From the NCBI GenBank assembly GCA_014650015.1, contig BMUD01000009.1:186001-250000 (forward strand): DNA of 64,000 nt. The letters run 5' to 3'. Shown here one piece after another: positions 37,582-46,124 of the stretch. Position numbers and translations under genes: made by a program. Within the stretch, counting starts at the first letter, position 1. The number at the start of each line of letters is the position of its first letter. Below the pieces are notes generated by a model, which was not told the origin of the DNA, ran no database searches, and saw nothing but the letters and a program-made list of their open reading frames with translations. The stretch is from Streptomyces griseoloalbus (GTDB lineage Bacteria; Actinomycetota; Actinomycetes; Streptomycetales; Streptomycetaceae).

Positions 37582-38934
37582 GTGAACCGCGATCTTCCCC
37601 GCCCCGCCCCGAGCGGCCTCGCCCGTGATCTCCGCGTGGTCGCGGCGGCCGCGCTGCTCGTCTCGGCCGCCGTTCTGATCGGCACCTGGATCCAGGACCG
37701 CCACGGCACGCTCCGGGTGAACCGGCCACCGCTGCTGGCCGACTGGGCGCCGCACGCCGGCCCGGGCACTCCGGCCGCGCTGACCGTCGCCGCCGCCGTG
37801 GTGGCGTACGGCCCCGCCCTGGCCGCCCGGCTGTCCTGGCGGCCCCTGCTGCTCACGGTGTGGGGGGCGTCCCTGGCGTGGACCTGGTCGCTCGCCCTGG
37901 TCGACGGCTGGTCCCGGGGCGTCGCCGGGCAGCTGACCACCGCGCAGGAGTATCTGCGGGTCGTCGACCGCTTCCGGGACATCCCGGCCACCCTGAGGGA
38001 CTTCAACGGGCACATCCTGCTCGACACCCCCGACAACTGGCCCGCCCATGTCGCCGGGCACCCTCCGGGCGCCACCCTCACCTTCGTCGTCCTCGACCGG
38101 ATCGGACTGGGCGGCGGGGGGTGGGCCGGTGCCTTCGTCATCACCGTCGGCACCACCGCGGCGGTCGCGATCCTGGTCGCCGTACGCCGGCTCGCCGACG
38201 AGTCGCTCGCCCGCCGCGCCGCGCCCTTCCTGGTCCTGGCCCCGGCGGCGGTGTGGGTGGGCACCTCGGCCGACGGCTTCTTCACGGCGGTCACCGCCTG
38301 GGCCGTCGCGCTGCTCGCCCTCGCCGTGACGGGGCACCGGCCGGCCCGGACCGGCTTCGGCTCGGGACTGCTGTTCGGGCTCAGCGTCTATCTGTCGTAC
38401 GGGCTCACGCTGTTCGCGGTGATCGGCGCGGCGGTCCTGCTGCTGGGCACGCGGCGGCTGCGGCCGCCGCCGTATGTGCTCGCCGGGTTCCTGGTCGTGC
38501 CGGTGGTGTTCACCGCGCTGGGGTTCGACTGGTGGGAGGCGTACCGGCTGCTGGTCACCCGCTACCACCAGGGGGCGGGCGGGGTACGGCCGTACGGGTA
38601 CTGGATCTGGGCGAATCTCGCGTGCGCGGTGCTGATCACCGGTCCGGCGACGGTGGCCGGGCTGCGCAGGGGCGGCGGCCTGCTGATCCGGGGCCGCGCC
38701 CGGCTCACCCGCACCGCCGCTCCCCGTCTCGGCCTGCTGCTGCTGTCCGCGCTCCTCGCACTGCTGATCGCCGACCTGTCCGGGATGAGCAAGGCGGAGA
38801 CGGAACGCATCTGGCTGCCCTTCGCGTTCTGGCTGCTGCCCGCCGGTGCCTTCCTGCCCGGCCCGCGTGCCTGGCTCGCCGGGCAGGCAGCCCTCGCCCT
38901 GCTCCTCAACCACCTGCTGCTCACCGGCTGGTGA
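37582..38934 (+). CDS. Polytopic membrane protein, GT-C glycosyltransferase-like
   Basis: This 450-residue protein has about ten hydrophobic segments. The first external loop after TM3 is long and holds FNGHILLDTPDNWPAHVAGHPPGAT; Asp/His residues in such loops are typical of GT-C enzymes that use polyprenyl-phosphate sugars. The C-terminal loop KAETERIWLPF also resembles those proteins. Assignment to a family is by topology only. It is divergent from the molybdo-oxidoreductase across 113 bases. It may be the membrane transferase that uses the product of the GT2 operon 3.6 kb away. Confidence 0.7.
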   Translation: MNRDLPRPAPSGLARDLRVVAAAALLVSAAVLIGTWIQDRHGTLRVNRPPLLADWAPHAGPGTPAALTVAAAVVAYGPALAARLSWRPLLLTVWGASLAWTWSLALVDGWSRGVAGQLTTAQEYLRVVDRFRDIPATLRDFNGHILLDTPDNWPAHVAGHPPGATLTFVVLDRIGLGGGGWAGAFVITVGTTAAVAILVAVRRLADESLARRAAPFLVLAPAAVWVGTSADGFFTAVTAWAVALLALAVTGHRPARTGFGSGLLFGLSVYLSYGLTLFAVIGAAVLLLGTRRLRPPPYVLAGFLVVPVVFTALGFDWWEAYRLLVTRYHQGAGGVRPYGYWIWANLACAVLITGPATVAGLRRGGGLLIRGRARLTRTAAPRLGLLLLSALLALLIADLSGMSKAETERIWLPFAFWLLPAGAFLPGPRAWLAGQAALALLLNHLLLTGW

Positions 38935-38950
38935 GCAGCGGGTACGGCGA

Positions 38951-39358
38951 TCAGCCCTCGGCGGACCGCAGCCTCAGCGAGATGCTGTTGATGCAGTACC
39001 GCTGGTCCGTGGGCGTCGGATACCCCTCACCCTCGAACACGTGCCCGAGATGAGAGCCGCAGCGGGCGCAGCGGACCTCGGTGCGCACCATGCCGTGCGA
39101 GCGGTCCTCCACCAGCTCCACGGCGTCGGTGTCCTTCGGGTCGTAGAAGGACGGCCAGCCGCAGTGCGACTCGAACTTGGTGCCCGAGGTGAACAGCTCG
39201 GCGCCGCAGGCGCGACAGGAGTAGACGCCCTCGGTCTTGGTGTCGGTGTACTCACCGGTGAAGGCGGGTTCCGTGGCCGCCTGGCGCAGAACGGCGTACT
39301 CGGACGGGGACAGTTCCGCGCGCCACTGCTCGTCCGGCTTCTCCACGTCGTACGGCAT
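38951..39358 (-). CDS. msrB: Peptide-methionine (R)-S-oxide reductase MsrB
   Basis: This 135-residue cytosolic enzyme reduces methionine-R-sulfoxide in proteins. Two CxxC pairs that bind structural zinc are visible (SCRACGAE and RCARCGSHLGHVF). The catalytic Cys is in RYCINSISL, preceded by the family motif GWPSFYDP. Normal length. It starts 14 bases after the murC stop, suggesting a murC-msrB operon, although the functions differ. Confidence 0.95.
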   Translation of the reverse strand: MPYDVEKPDEQWRAELSPSEYAVLRQAATEPAFTGEYTDTKTEGVYSCRACGAELFTSGTKFESHCGWPSFYDPKDTDAVELVEDRSHGMVRTEVRCARCGSHLGHVFEGEGYPTPTDQRYCINSISLRLRSAEG

Positions 39359-39372
39359 GAGCTTCCAGCCCC

Positions 39373-40761
39373 TTACTTCGACAGACGGTCCAGGATGCGC
39401 GGGCCGAGGTCGGTGACGTCGCCCGCTCCCATGGTGAGAACGAGATCACCGGGCTTCGCCATTCCCGCGATCACCCCGGGGATCTCCGCCTTGTCGTGGA
39501 CGGCCGTCACGTCCGCGCCGGCCGCCCGCGCTGCCTCCATGATCAGCTCGCTGGTGACGCCGGGGATCGGGTCCTCGCGGGCCGGGTAGATGTCGAGCAC
39601 CACCGAGGCGTCGGCCAGGGACAGGGACTGGCCCATCTCCGTGCCCAGCTCCCGGGTGCGGGAGAACAGGTGCGGCTGGAAGACGACGAGGATGCGGCCG
39701 TCCCCGGCGGCGGCGCGCATCGCCTCCAGGTCGGCGGTCATCTCGGTCGGGTGGTGCGCGTAGGAGTCGATGACCTGCACGCCCGCGGCCTCGCCCTTGA
39801 GCTGGAGGCGCCGCTTGACCCCGGTGTACGCGGCCAGCGCCGGGGCCAGCTCGGCGGCCGGGACGCCGAGCGCCATGCCCGCGGCGAGCGCGGCCACCGC
39901 GTTGTGCGCGTAGTGCCGGCCGGGTACCGACACCGTGAAGGTGAGCGGGGCGCCGTCCAGCTCGACGGTCACCTCGCTCTTCAGTCCCTGCGGGACGACC
40001 GACAGCACCCGCACGTCGGCGTCCGCCGCCTCGCCGTACGTCACCGTCCGCACCGAACCGTCCAGTCGCCGCGTCAGCTCACGGGCCCCCTCGTGGTCCG
40101 CCGAGATCACCAGGGTCCCGCCGGGCACGATCCGGCCGACGAACGTCTCGAAGGACTCGTGGATCTCCTCCATGGACGCGTAGTTGGCGTGGTGGTCCAG
40201 CTCGACGTTGAGGATGATCGCGACCTCGGGCGCGTACTTGTGGAAGCTGCGGTCCGACTCGTCCGCCTCGGCGACGAAGATCTCGCCCTCGCCGTGCAGC
40301 GCGTTGGAGCCGGGGGCGTCCAGGTCGCCGCCGATCGCGTACGACGGCTCGCGGCCCAGCTCGGTCAGGGAGACGGCCAACATGGAGGTGGTGGTGGTCT
40401 TGCCGTGGGTGCCGGCCACCGCGATCGGCCGCAGGCCGTCCATCAGGGCGGCGAGGGCGTCGGAGCGGTGCACCACCGGGATGCCCAGCTCGGCCGCCCG
40501 CACCAGCTCGGGGTTGTCCTCGCGGATCGCGGAGGACACGACCACGCAGCTGGCGTCGTCGGCGAGGTGCCCGGCGGCGTGACCGATGTGCACGGTGGCG
40601 CCGAACGCGCGCAGGGCGTCGGCGGTCGCGGAGTCCTTGGCGTCGCTCCCGGCCACCTTGGCGCCCCGCTGCGCGAGGATCTTGGCGATGCCCGACATCC
40701 CGGCGCCGCCGATGCCGATGAAGTGCGGTCGGTCCATGGCGGTAGGAAGGCCGGGTGCCAT
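39373..40761 (-). CDS. murC: UDP-N-acetylmuramate-L-alanine ligase MurC
   Basis: MurC adds L-Ala to UDP-MurNAc in the cytoplasm, the first amino-acid step of peptidoglycan precursor synthesis. The 462 residues show the N-terminal HFIGIGGAGMSGIAKIL, the ATP-binding VAGTHGKTTTTSML, EADESDRSF, the NVELDHHANY motif and the C-terminal DSYAHHPTEM and FQPHLFSRTRE. The ATG at 40761 follows GGGAGA; an internal ATG at 40737 is less likely. It stands apart from the main dcw cell-division cluster, as is usual in Streptomyces. Confidence 0.96.
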   Translation of the reverse strand: MAPGLPTAMDRPHFIGIGGAGMSGIAKILAQRGAKVAGSDAKDSATADALRAFGATVHIGHAAGHLADDASCVVVSSAIREDNPELVRAAELGIPVVHRSDALAALMDGLRPIAVAGTHGKTTTTSMLAVSLTELGREPSYAIGGDLDAPGSNALHGEGEIFVAEADESDRSFHKYAPEVAIILNVELDHHANYASMEEIHESFETFVGRIVPGGTLVISADHEGARELTRRLDGSVRTVTYGEAADADVRVLSVVPQGLKSEVTVELDGAPLTFTVSVPGRHYAHNAVAALAAGMALGVPAAELAPALAAYTGVKRRLQLKGEAAGVQVIDSYAHHPTEMTADLEAMRAAAGDGRILVVFQPHLFSRTRELGTEMGQSLSLADASVVLDIYPAREDPIPGVTSELIMEAARAAGADVTAVHDKAEIPGVIAGMAKPGDLVLTMGAGDVTDLGPRILDRLSK

Positions 40762-40832
40762 GCGTGTTCTCCCAGTGGTACGACGAGCGGGACGGCGGTC
40801 TTCGCGCCCTCGCGGGAAGGCGCCGCCCCAGC

Positions 40833-41306
40833 CTATGCCTTGCTGTGGGAGAAGAGTTTCAGCACCGGCACCCCGACCTTGTGCCGGGCCCGGGAGGCCC
40901 AGTCCCGGTGGAAGAACTCCTCCACGTAGTGCGGGTCGGTCAGGACGATCACCTCGTCCGCCTCGACCTCCTCCACCATGGCCTTCAGCGCGTCCAGGGG
41001 GTGGTTCCCGACGAGGCGGCCGTCGGCCTCGTCGCCGGTGGCGCGCAGGGCCTGCAGGGACACCTCCAGGGCCCGCTCCCCCATGCTCGTGGCCTCCTCG
41101 CCCTCGGGGGTCTCACCCTCGCGGACGGCCTCGTCGAGCTCACCGAGCGCGACGTCGTCGATGGCCCTCAGCAGCCGGTCGGCCTGCTCGCCGCGCGGCT
41201 GGAGCAGCACGTGGAAGGAGACCGGCTCGTCGCCGTGCAAGGTGGTGACGAACTCCACGTCGGCGGACGTCAGGGCCTTCTCGATCATCAGTACGCTTGT
41301 GAACAC
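40833..41306 (-). CDS. Conserved actinobacterial small protein, Usp-like C-terminal segment
   Basis: This 157-residue acidic cytosolic protein has no certain family. The C-terminal half, ALKAMVEEVEADEVIVLTDPHYVEEFFHRDWASRARHKVGVPVLKLF, reads like the end of a universal-stress-type alpha/beta fold. Homologues are often mislabelled as indole-3-glycerol phosphate synthase, but nothing of that barrel enzyme is seen. The GTG start lies after GAGGAAAAGGGG. Located 71 bases upstream of murC on the same strand, so it may be co-transcribed. Confidence 0.7.
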   Translation of the reverse strand: MFTSVLMIEKALTSADVEFVTTLHGDEPVSFHVLLQPRGEQADRLLRAIDDVALGELDEAVREGETPEGEEATSMGERALEVSLQALRATGDEADGRLVGNHPLDALKAMVEEVEADEVIVLTDPHYVEEFFHRDWASRARHKVGVPVLKLFSHSKA

Positions 41307-41534
41307 CTGGCGCCCCTTTTCCTCGGAGGACCCGCGGGCCCTCTGCTCCGTGGGCCGAGCCGGGCCCTGCGGAAACCATCCTGCCCCGTGTTCGCACGGG
41401 TACTGCCGGATTCAGTCTTGCCCGTCGCCGCACCCAGCGGACGGATGGGTTCCGCCGATCACCGGACCGGCGGTCATCACGGATGCCTTCCCGGACATGG
41501 CCGAAAACCTCCGGACACCCCCCAACGAGTCCGC

Positions 41535-42347
41535 TCAGGTCCGCTGATACCGCGTGAACAGGAAACCGTCTTCCTCCAACATCGACTTCAGCGTGAAACG
41601 CCGCGGAAGTGTCACCGAGGGTCCACCGGCGATGCGCTGCGCGTCACCGGCGGTCAGCAGCGGAGCGACGGTGAGGCACAGCTCGTCCAGGACCCCGGCC
41701 GCCACCATCTGGCCCAGCAGCCGCGGGCCGCCCTCGGTCAGCAGCCGGGTGTGCCCGAGGCCCGCGAGGGCACGCACCGCCCGCGCGGGGTCCACCCCGG
41801 CCCCCTCCCCGGCGGTCACCACCCGGGCGCCCGCCCGCTCGGCGGCGGCGACGCGCTCCGGGGCGGCCCCGGCACCGGTCAGGAGCAGCGTGGGCGCCAG
41901 GGGCGAGGTGAACAACGGCAGGGTGAAGTCCAGGTCCAGACTCGCCGTCACCACCGCGATCACGGGCGCCGGCCCCTGCCCGGCGGCCTCCCTCGCCGCC
42001 GCGAACTCGGCACGCGCGCGTGCCGGACGGTAGCCCTCCTGCCGTACCGTCTCCGCGCCGACGACCACCACGTCCGCGAGGGCCCGCAGCACACCGAAGA
42101 TCCGCATGTCGGCCGCGCAGGAGATGGGCTGCGAACGGCCCTCGTGCTGTGCGGCCCCGTCGAGGGTGGACACCATGTTGGCCCGCAGCCACGGCTGCCG
42201 TCCCTCGCGCGCCCGCTCGGGGTAGGCGTACGCGGCGGCCAGCTCGGCCGGACTCCACTCGCGGAGCTCTCCACCGGGCGTCCCGGCCTCCCCGGCGGGA
42301 GCTGCTGTTTCGTCGGTCACGTCGGTCACGGGGAACAGGCGTCGCAT
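41535..42347 (-). CDS. RibD C-terminal-like (pyrimidine) reductase
   Basis: This 270-residue protein has a dihydrofolate-reductase-like fold of the RibD C-terminal family, which uses NADPH. Hallmarks are WLRANMVSTLDGAAQHEGRSQPIS near 55, VLRALADVVVVGAETVRQEGYRPAR, LLTEGGPRLLGQMV near 205 and VLDELCLTVAPLLTAGD. The deaminase domain of RibD is absent. The role in riboflavin or another pteridine pathway is unproven; no other rib gene is nearby. The ATG at 42347 lacks a clear ribosome site. It is divergent from zapE with only 37 bases between the start codons, so their promoters overlap. Confidence 0.85.
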   Translation of the reverse strand: MRRLFPVTDVTDETAAPAGEAGTPGGELREWSPAELAAAYAYPERAREGRQPWLRANMVSTLDGAAQHEGRSQPISCAADMRIFGVLRALADVVVVGAETVRQEGYRPARARAEFAAAREAAGQGPAPVIAVVTASLDLDFTLPLFTSPLAPTLLLTGAGAAPERVAAAERAGARVVTAGEGAGVDPARAVRALAGLGHTRLLTEGGPRLLGQMVAAGVLDELCLTVAPLLTAGDAQRIAGGPSVTLPRRFTLKSMLEEDGFLFTRYQRT

Positions 42348-42384
42348 GTCGTGCAGTGTTCCACGCCCCGTAGCATGGGGAACC

Positions 42385-43488
42385 GTGTCGTCCTCCTCCG
42401 CCGCCTCCCGTCCCGGTCCCCCAGTGGACGTGGCCCCGCTGTCCCTGTGTGCCCGCGAGCCGCATGTCCCCGCGGACCGGCTCGTCGCCGAGATGGTGCC
42501 GCCTCCGCGGTTCGACGCGGTCCGCTTCGCCACGTACATGCCGGACCCGGACCAGCCGAGCCAGACCGAGGCGGTGCGCGTCCTCGAGGGCTTCGCGACG
42601 GGCCTCGACGGGGCGGCGTCCGGCGGCTCGGGCAGGCGCGGGCTGTTCGGCTTCGGCAAGGCGCCGAAGAAGACACCGGCCGGCCCGCGCGGCGTCTACC
42701 TGGACGGCGGCTACGGCGTCGGCAAGACCCACCTGCTGGCCTCCCTGTGGCACGCCACCCCGGCCGAGCCCTCGCTCAAGGCGTTCGGCACCTTCGTGGA
42801 GCTGACCAACCTGGTCGGCGCCCTCGGCTTCCAGCAGACGGTGAAGACCCTCTCCGGGCACCGTCTGCTGTGCATCGACGAGTTCGAGCTGGACGACCCG
42901 GGCGACACCGTGCTCGTCTCCACCCTGCTCGGCAAGCTGGTCGAGGCGGGCGTCGCGCTCGCCGCCACCTCGAACACGCTGCCGGGCAAGCTCGGCGAGG
43001 GCCGGTTCGCGGCGGCGGACTTCCTGCGCGAGATCCAGGGTCTGTCGGCCCACTTCCGCGCCCTGCGCATCGACGGCGAGGACTACCGCCACCGCGGTCT
43101 GCCCGAGGCACCGCCGCCCTACTCCGACGAGTTGGTGACCAGGACCGCGCACAGCACCAAGGGCGCCTCGCTGGACGCCTTCCCCGACCTGCTGGAGCAC
43201 CTCGCGAAGGTGCACCCCAGCCGCTACGGCGCCCTCACCGACGGGCTCAGCGCGGTGTGCCTCACGGGTGTGCGGCCGGTGCCGGACCAGTCGACCGCGC
43301 TCCGGCTGGTCGTCCTCGCCGACCGGCTCTACGACCGCGAGGTGCCCGTACTCGCCTCGGGGCTGCCGTTCGACCGGCTGTTCAGCGAGGAGATGCTGAA
43401 GGGCGGCTACCGCAAGAAGTACTTCCGGGCGATCTCGCGGCTCACCGCGCTGGCCCGGGACGCGGGACGGCTCGCCGAAGCCCCCTGA
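42385..43488 (+). CDS. zapE: AFG1-like ATPase ZapE
   Basis: This 367-residue AAA+ family protein has Walker A DGGYGVGKTHLLASLWH near residue 112, Walker B LLCIDEFELDDPGD near 167, and ATSNTLPGKLGEGRF, the sensor-like segment of the ZapE/AFG1 family. In other bacteria ZapE associates with the division ring; its task in Streptomyces is not known to me. The N-terminal 30 residues are Ser/Pro-rich. A GTG at 42385 with GGGGAA upstream is chosen; the frame continues to 42346. Confidence 0.9.
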   Translation: MSSSSAASRPGPPVDVAPLSLCAREPHVPADRLVAEMVPPPRFDAVRFATYMPDPDQPSQTEAVRVLEGFATGLDGAASGGSGRRGLFGFGKAPKKTPAGPRGVYLDGGYGVGKTHLLASLWHATPAEPSLKAFGTFVELTNLVGALGFQQTVKTLSGHRLLCIDEFELDDPGDTVLVSTLLGKLVEAGVALAATSNTLPGKLGEGRFAAADFLREIQGLSAHFRALRIDGEDYRHRGLPEAPPPYSDELVTRTAHSTKGASLDAFPDLLEHLAKVHPSRYGALTDGLSAVCLTGVRPVPDQSTALRLVVLADRLYDREVPVLASGLPFDRLFSEEMLKGGYRKKYFRAISRLTALARDAGRLAEAP

Positions 43489-43583
43489 TCCGGGCGCCTC
43501 TTACCCGATACAACCCCCGCCGGTCAAGGGCGGGTTCACGCCAGCACACCCTTTCTTTTCAGGCTCTCTTCCTCGCGAAACAC

Positions 43584-43621
43584 CAAGTTAACCCTGCAAA
43601 GGACTTTGCAGGGTTAACTTG
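43584..43621. promoter_or_regulatory. 38-bp near-perfect palindrome after zapE
   Basis: Two perfect 18-base arms, CAAGTTAACCCTGCAAAG and its complement, flank a 2-base centre (GA). The element is AT-richer than the surroundings and contains GTTAAC on both ends. Position (95 bases after the zapE stop, 260 before the carbonic anhydrase) fits a terminator. The near-absent loop and the symmetric arms fit a protein-binding operator or cruciform site equally well. Confidence 0.7.
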
Positions 43622-43638
43622 TTTCTTGACCATCCATT

Positions 43639-43653
43639 GACCAATGATTGGTC
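43639..43653. promoter_or_regulatory. 15-bp palindrome upstream of carbonic anhydrase
   Basis: GACCAAT-G-ATTGGTC is a perfect inverted repeat with 7-base arms. It lies 8 bases after a TTGACC element (43626-43631) and 228 bases before the carbonic anhydrase start. It is likely a repressor or activator site; the regulator is unknown. Confidence 0.55.
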
Positions 43654-43688
43654 TGCGGAAGAGGCGTGAACCGCCTTGAGGGAGACGT

Positions 43689-43799
43689 ATGTTCCAGGTC
43701 CGGCGACTGTGGCCACACCCTCGGCCCTCGCTGTCGCTTTACCTTCGCTTCACTCTTCGCATCCCTCGCAGTCTTCGCATCCGCGCATACGGCCCGTAA
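43689..43799 (+). CDS. Possible 36-residue leader-type small ORF
   Basis: An ATG at 43689 follows a strong GGGAG ribosome site by five bases and opens a 36-codon Arg/Leu/Pro-rich frame (MFQVRRLWPHPRPSLSL...) that ends with TAA, 81 bases before the carbonic anhydrase ATG. Immediately before it an 11-codon frame (43644-43679, MIGLRKRREPP) ends in TGA nine bases upstream. No family is known. The composition is unusual for a structured protein. It could be a leader peptide or a chance frame. Confidence 0.35.
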   Translation: MFQVRRLWPHPRPSLSLYLRFTLRIPRSLRIRAYGP

Positions 43800-43880
43800 A
43801 GCAAGGGCCATGGGTCAGTAGTACCCGTCCCTGTCATGCCCGTCCGACGCGCCCCCACGCGCGCCAGGAGGAAACACCAG

Positions 43881-44462
43881 ATGCAACCCCTCATCGACAA
43901 CGCCCGTACGTTCGGACAGCGCCCTGAGGAGTTCGCCCGCCTCGCCGAGGGGCAATCCCCCGACGTCCTGTTCATCACCTGCTCCGATTCCCGGGTCGTA
44001 CCGGCCCTGATCACGGGCGCCCGGCCCGGCGAGCTCTTCGAGCTGCGCACCGCGGGCAACATCGTCCCGCCGTACACCTCCGAGCGCCCCACCGCCGAAG
44101 CGGCCACCGTCGAGTACGCCGTGGAGGTGCTGGGCGTGACCGACATCGTGGTCTGCGGCCACTCCCACTGCGGTGCCATCGGCGCGCTGGTGCGCGGCGA
44201 CGACCTGGAGGCCGTACCGGCCGTGCGCGACTGGCTGGCGCACGCCGCCGACCAGCCCGCGTCGGCCGACGTGGCGGACCCGGCCTGCGCGGAGGCGGTA
44301 CAGCACCACGTGCTGGCCCAGCTGCTCCGACTGCGCTCGTACCCGTGCGTCGAGCAACGGCTGGCCGCGGGCCGGCTCCGGCTGCACGGCTGGTACTACG
44401 AGGTGCACACCGGAGCCGTGCGCGAACACCGCGCCGACAGCGACGCGTTCGAAGCGCTGTGA
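43881..44462 (+). CDS. Beta-class carbonic anhydrase
   Basis: This 193-residue zinc enzyme hydrates CO2 to bicarbonate. Ligands are visible in FITCSDSRVVP (Cys about 34, Asp/Arg dyad 36 and 38) and CGHSHCGAI (His and Cys about 94-97). RTAGNIVPPY is also typical. The ATG at 43881 follows AGGAGG at 10 bases; the frame is open further upstream without homology. No signal peptide is present. It overlaps the SulP transporter gene by four bases (GTGA), so the pair is translationally coupled and likely works together on bicarbonate. Confidence 0.94.
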   Translation: MQPLIDNARTFGQRPEEFARLAEGQSPDVLFITCSDSRVVPALITGARPGELFELRTAGNIVPPYTSERPTAEAATVEYAVEVLGVTDIVVCGHSHCGAIGALVRGDDLEAVPAVRDWLAHAADQPASADVADPACAEAVQHHVLAQLLRLRSYPCVEQRLAAGRLRLHGWYYEVHTGAVREHRADSDAFEAL

Positions 44463-45973
44463 GCACCGCCGTGACCAAGTTCCCCCATCTGCGGCAGGAC
44501 TTCGCCGCCTCGCTCGTGGTGTTTCTCGTCGCCCTCCCGCTCTGCGTGGGCGTCGCCGTCGCCTCCGGTGTCCCGGCCGAACTCGGCCTGGTCACGGGCA
44601 TCGTGGGCGGGCTGATCACCGGCATGATGCCGGGCAGCAGCCTCCAGGTGTCCGGGCCGGCCGCCGGACTGACCGTCCTGGTCTTCGAGGCGGTCGACAC
44701 CTACGGACTGCCCGCGCTCGGCGTGATCGTGCTGGCCGCCGGAGTGCTCCAGCTGGCCATGGGCGCCCTGCGGCTCGGGCGCTGGTTCCGCGCCATATCG
44801 CTGTCGGTGGTCGAGGGCATGCTGGCCGGTATCGGTCTGGTGCTCATCGCGGGCCAGCTGTATGCGGCGGCCGGGCTGGAGGCACCCGCTTCCGGTCTCG
44901 ACAAGATCCTGGGGCTGCCCGGTGCCGCCGCGGACGCACTCGGCAGCACCGAGGCGCTCGCCTCACTCGCGATCGGCGCGGGCACCGTCATGGTGATGGT
45001 GCTGTGGCGTCGGATGCCGGGACCGGCCAAGGCCGTCCCCGGCGCGCTCGCGGCGGTCCTGCTGGCGACGGCGGTGACCCTCGCGTTCGGCATACCCGTC
45101 GCGACGGTCGAGGTGCAGGGACTGTTCGACGCCATTCAGCCGCCCGGCGGGGACGCCTTCGGCGAACTGGCGAACATCGGCATCCTCGGCACGATCGTCG
45201 CCTTCACCCTGATCGCCTCCGCCGAGAGCCTGTTCAGCGCGGCCGCGGTGGACCGACTGCACGACGGTCCGCGCACCCAGTACAACAAGGAGCTCATCGC
45301 GCAGGGCGCGGGCAACACGGTCTGCGGGGTTCTCGGCGCGCTGCCGATGACCGCGGTCATCGTGCGCAGCTCGGCCAACGTCCAGGCGGGCGCCAGGACC
45401 AAGGCGTCCCGGGTGATGCACGGCGTATGGCTGCTGCTGTTCGCCGCGCTGCTGCCGTCCGCGCTGGCGCTGATCCCGCTGCCCGCGCTGGCCGGCATCC
45501 TGGTCCACGCGGGCTGGAAGCTGATCCCGTTCCGCCAGATCGTCTCGCTGTGGCGCGGGCACCGGGGCGAGGCCCTGATCCTGGTGGTCACCGCCGTGTC
45601 GATCGTCGTGGTGAACATGTTCGAGGGCGTGCTGATCGGTCTGGCCCTGTCGGTCGTCAAGACCGCCTGGGAGGCCTCGCAGGCGAAGCTGGAGGTCATA
45701 GACAAGGGCGCGGGTCCGATCCAGGTGTACCTGTCGGGCAACGCGACGTTCCTGCGGCTGCCGAAGATCCTCGACACCCTGGAGGCGCTCCCCCAGGACC
45801 GCCCCCTCGAACTGGACCTCAGCGGCCTCCACCACCTGGACCACGCCTGCCACACGGCCCTGACGAACTGGGCCGAACGGCACAGCACGCCGGGCACGGA
45901 GCCGGTGAGACTCACCGCATGCACGGTGGCAGCGACACGTAAGAAGGAGGACTCCCCGGTCACAGCGGGCTAG
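44459..45973 (+). CDS. SulP/SLC26-family anion transporter (probable bicarbonate)
   Basis: This 504-residue transporter has about 11-12 membrane segments, starting with LRQDFAASLVVFLVALPLCVGVAVASGVP. It includes the SulP signature GVLGALPMTAVIVRSSANVQAGARTKASRVMHG. A C-terminal STAS-like domain (about 420-490) has LELDLSGLHHLDHACHTALTNW. Fusion or pairing of SulP with carbonic anhydrase is known for bicarbonate handling, which supports HCO3- over sulfate. Start overlaps the carbonic anhydrase stop. A very strong hairpin follows. Confidence 0.92.
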   Translation: MSTAVTKFPHLRQDFAASLVVFLVALPLCVGVAVASGVPAELGLVTGIVGGLITGMMPGSSLQVSGPAAGLTVLVFEAVDTYGLPALGVIVLAAGVLQLAMGALRLGRWFRAISLSVVEGMLAGIGLVLIAGQLYAAAGLEAPASGLDKILGLPGAAADALGSTEALASLAIGAGTVMVMVLWRRMPGPAKAVPGALAAVLLATAVTLAFGIPVATVEVQGLFDAIQPPGGDAFGELANIGILGTIVAFTLIASAESLFSAAAVDRLHDGPRTQYNKELIAQGAGNTVCGVLGALPMTAVIVRSSANVQAGARTKASRVMHGVWLLLFAALLPSALALIPLPALAGILVHAGWKLIPFRQIVSLWRGHRGEALILVVTAVSIVVVNMFEGVLIGLALSVVKTAWEASQAKLEVIDKGAGPIQVYLSGNATFLRLPKILDTLEALPQDRPLELDLSGLHHLDHACHTALTNWAERHSTPGTEPVRLTACTVAATRKKEDSPVTAG

Positions 45974-45980
45974 CGCCCCG

Positions 45981-46023
45981 GGGCCGCCCCGACCGCACGG
46001 GCGCCGTGCGGTCGGGGCGGCCC
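45981..46023. terminator. Strong terminator after the carbonic anhydrase/SulP operon
   Basis: There is a perfect 18-bp stem (GGGCCGCCCCGACCGCAC and its complement) with a 7-base loop, 7 bases after the SulP stop. No T-tract. Confidence 0.85.
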
Positions 46024-46124
46024 TGCGCACCTGCGCCTGAGGCATGGCCGTGCGCGAACCGCGGGCCTATCGTGGCAAGAGCGGACGAAAGCGTTCGCAG
46101 CGGACCTCTGGACGGGAGGTCGTC

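Noticed and set aside
40833-41306. Indole-3-glycerol phosphate synthase (a label often given to this small protein)
   Set aside because: At 157 residues it is too short for that barrel enzyme and shows none of its active-site motifs.
43584-43621. dif or phage attachment site suggested by the long palindrome
   Set aside because: The arms meet almost directly, unlike the spaced XerC/XerD arms of dif, and there is no integrase gene or tRNA nearby.
40929-43640. A 961-codon plus-strand frame running through the Usp-like, RibD-like and zapE genes
   Set aside because: It is a shadow frame; the real genes in other frames have clear motifs and correct codon bias.
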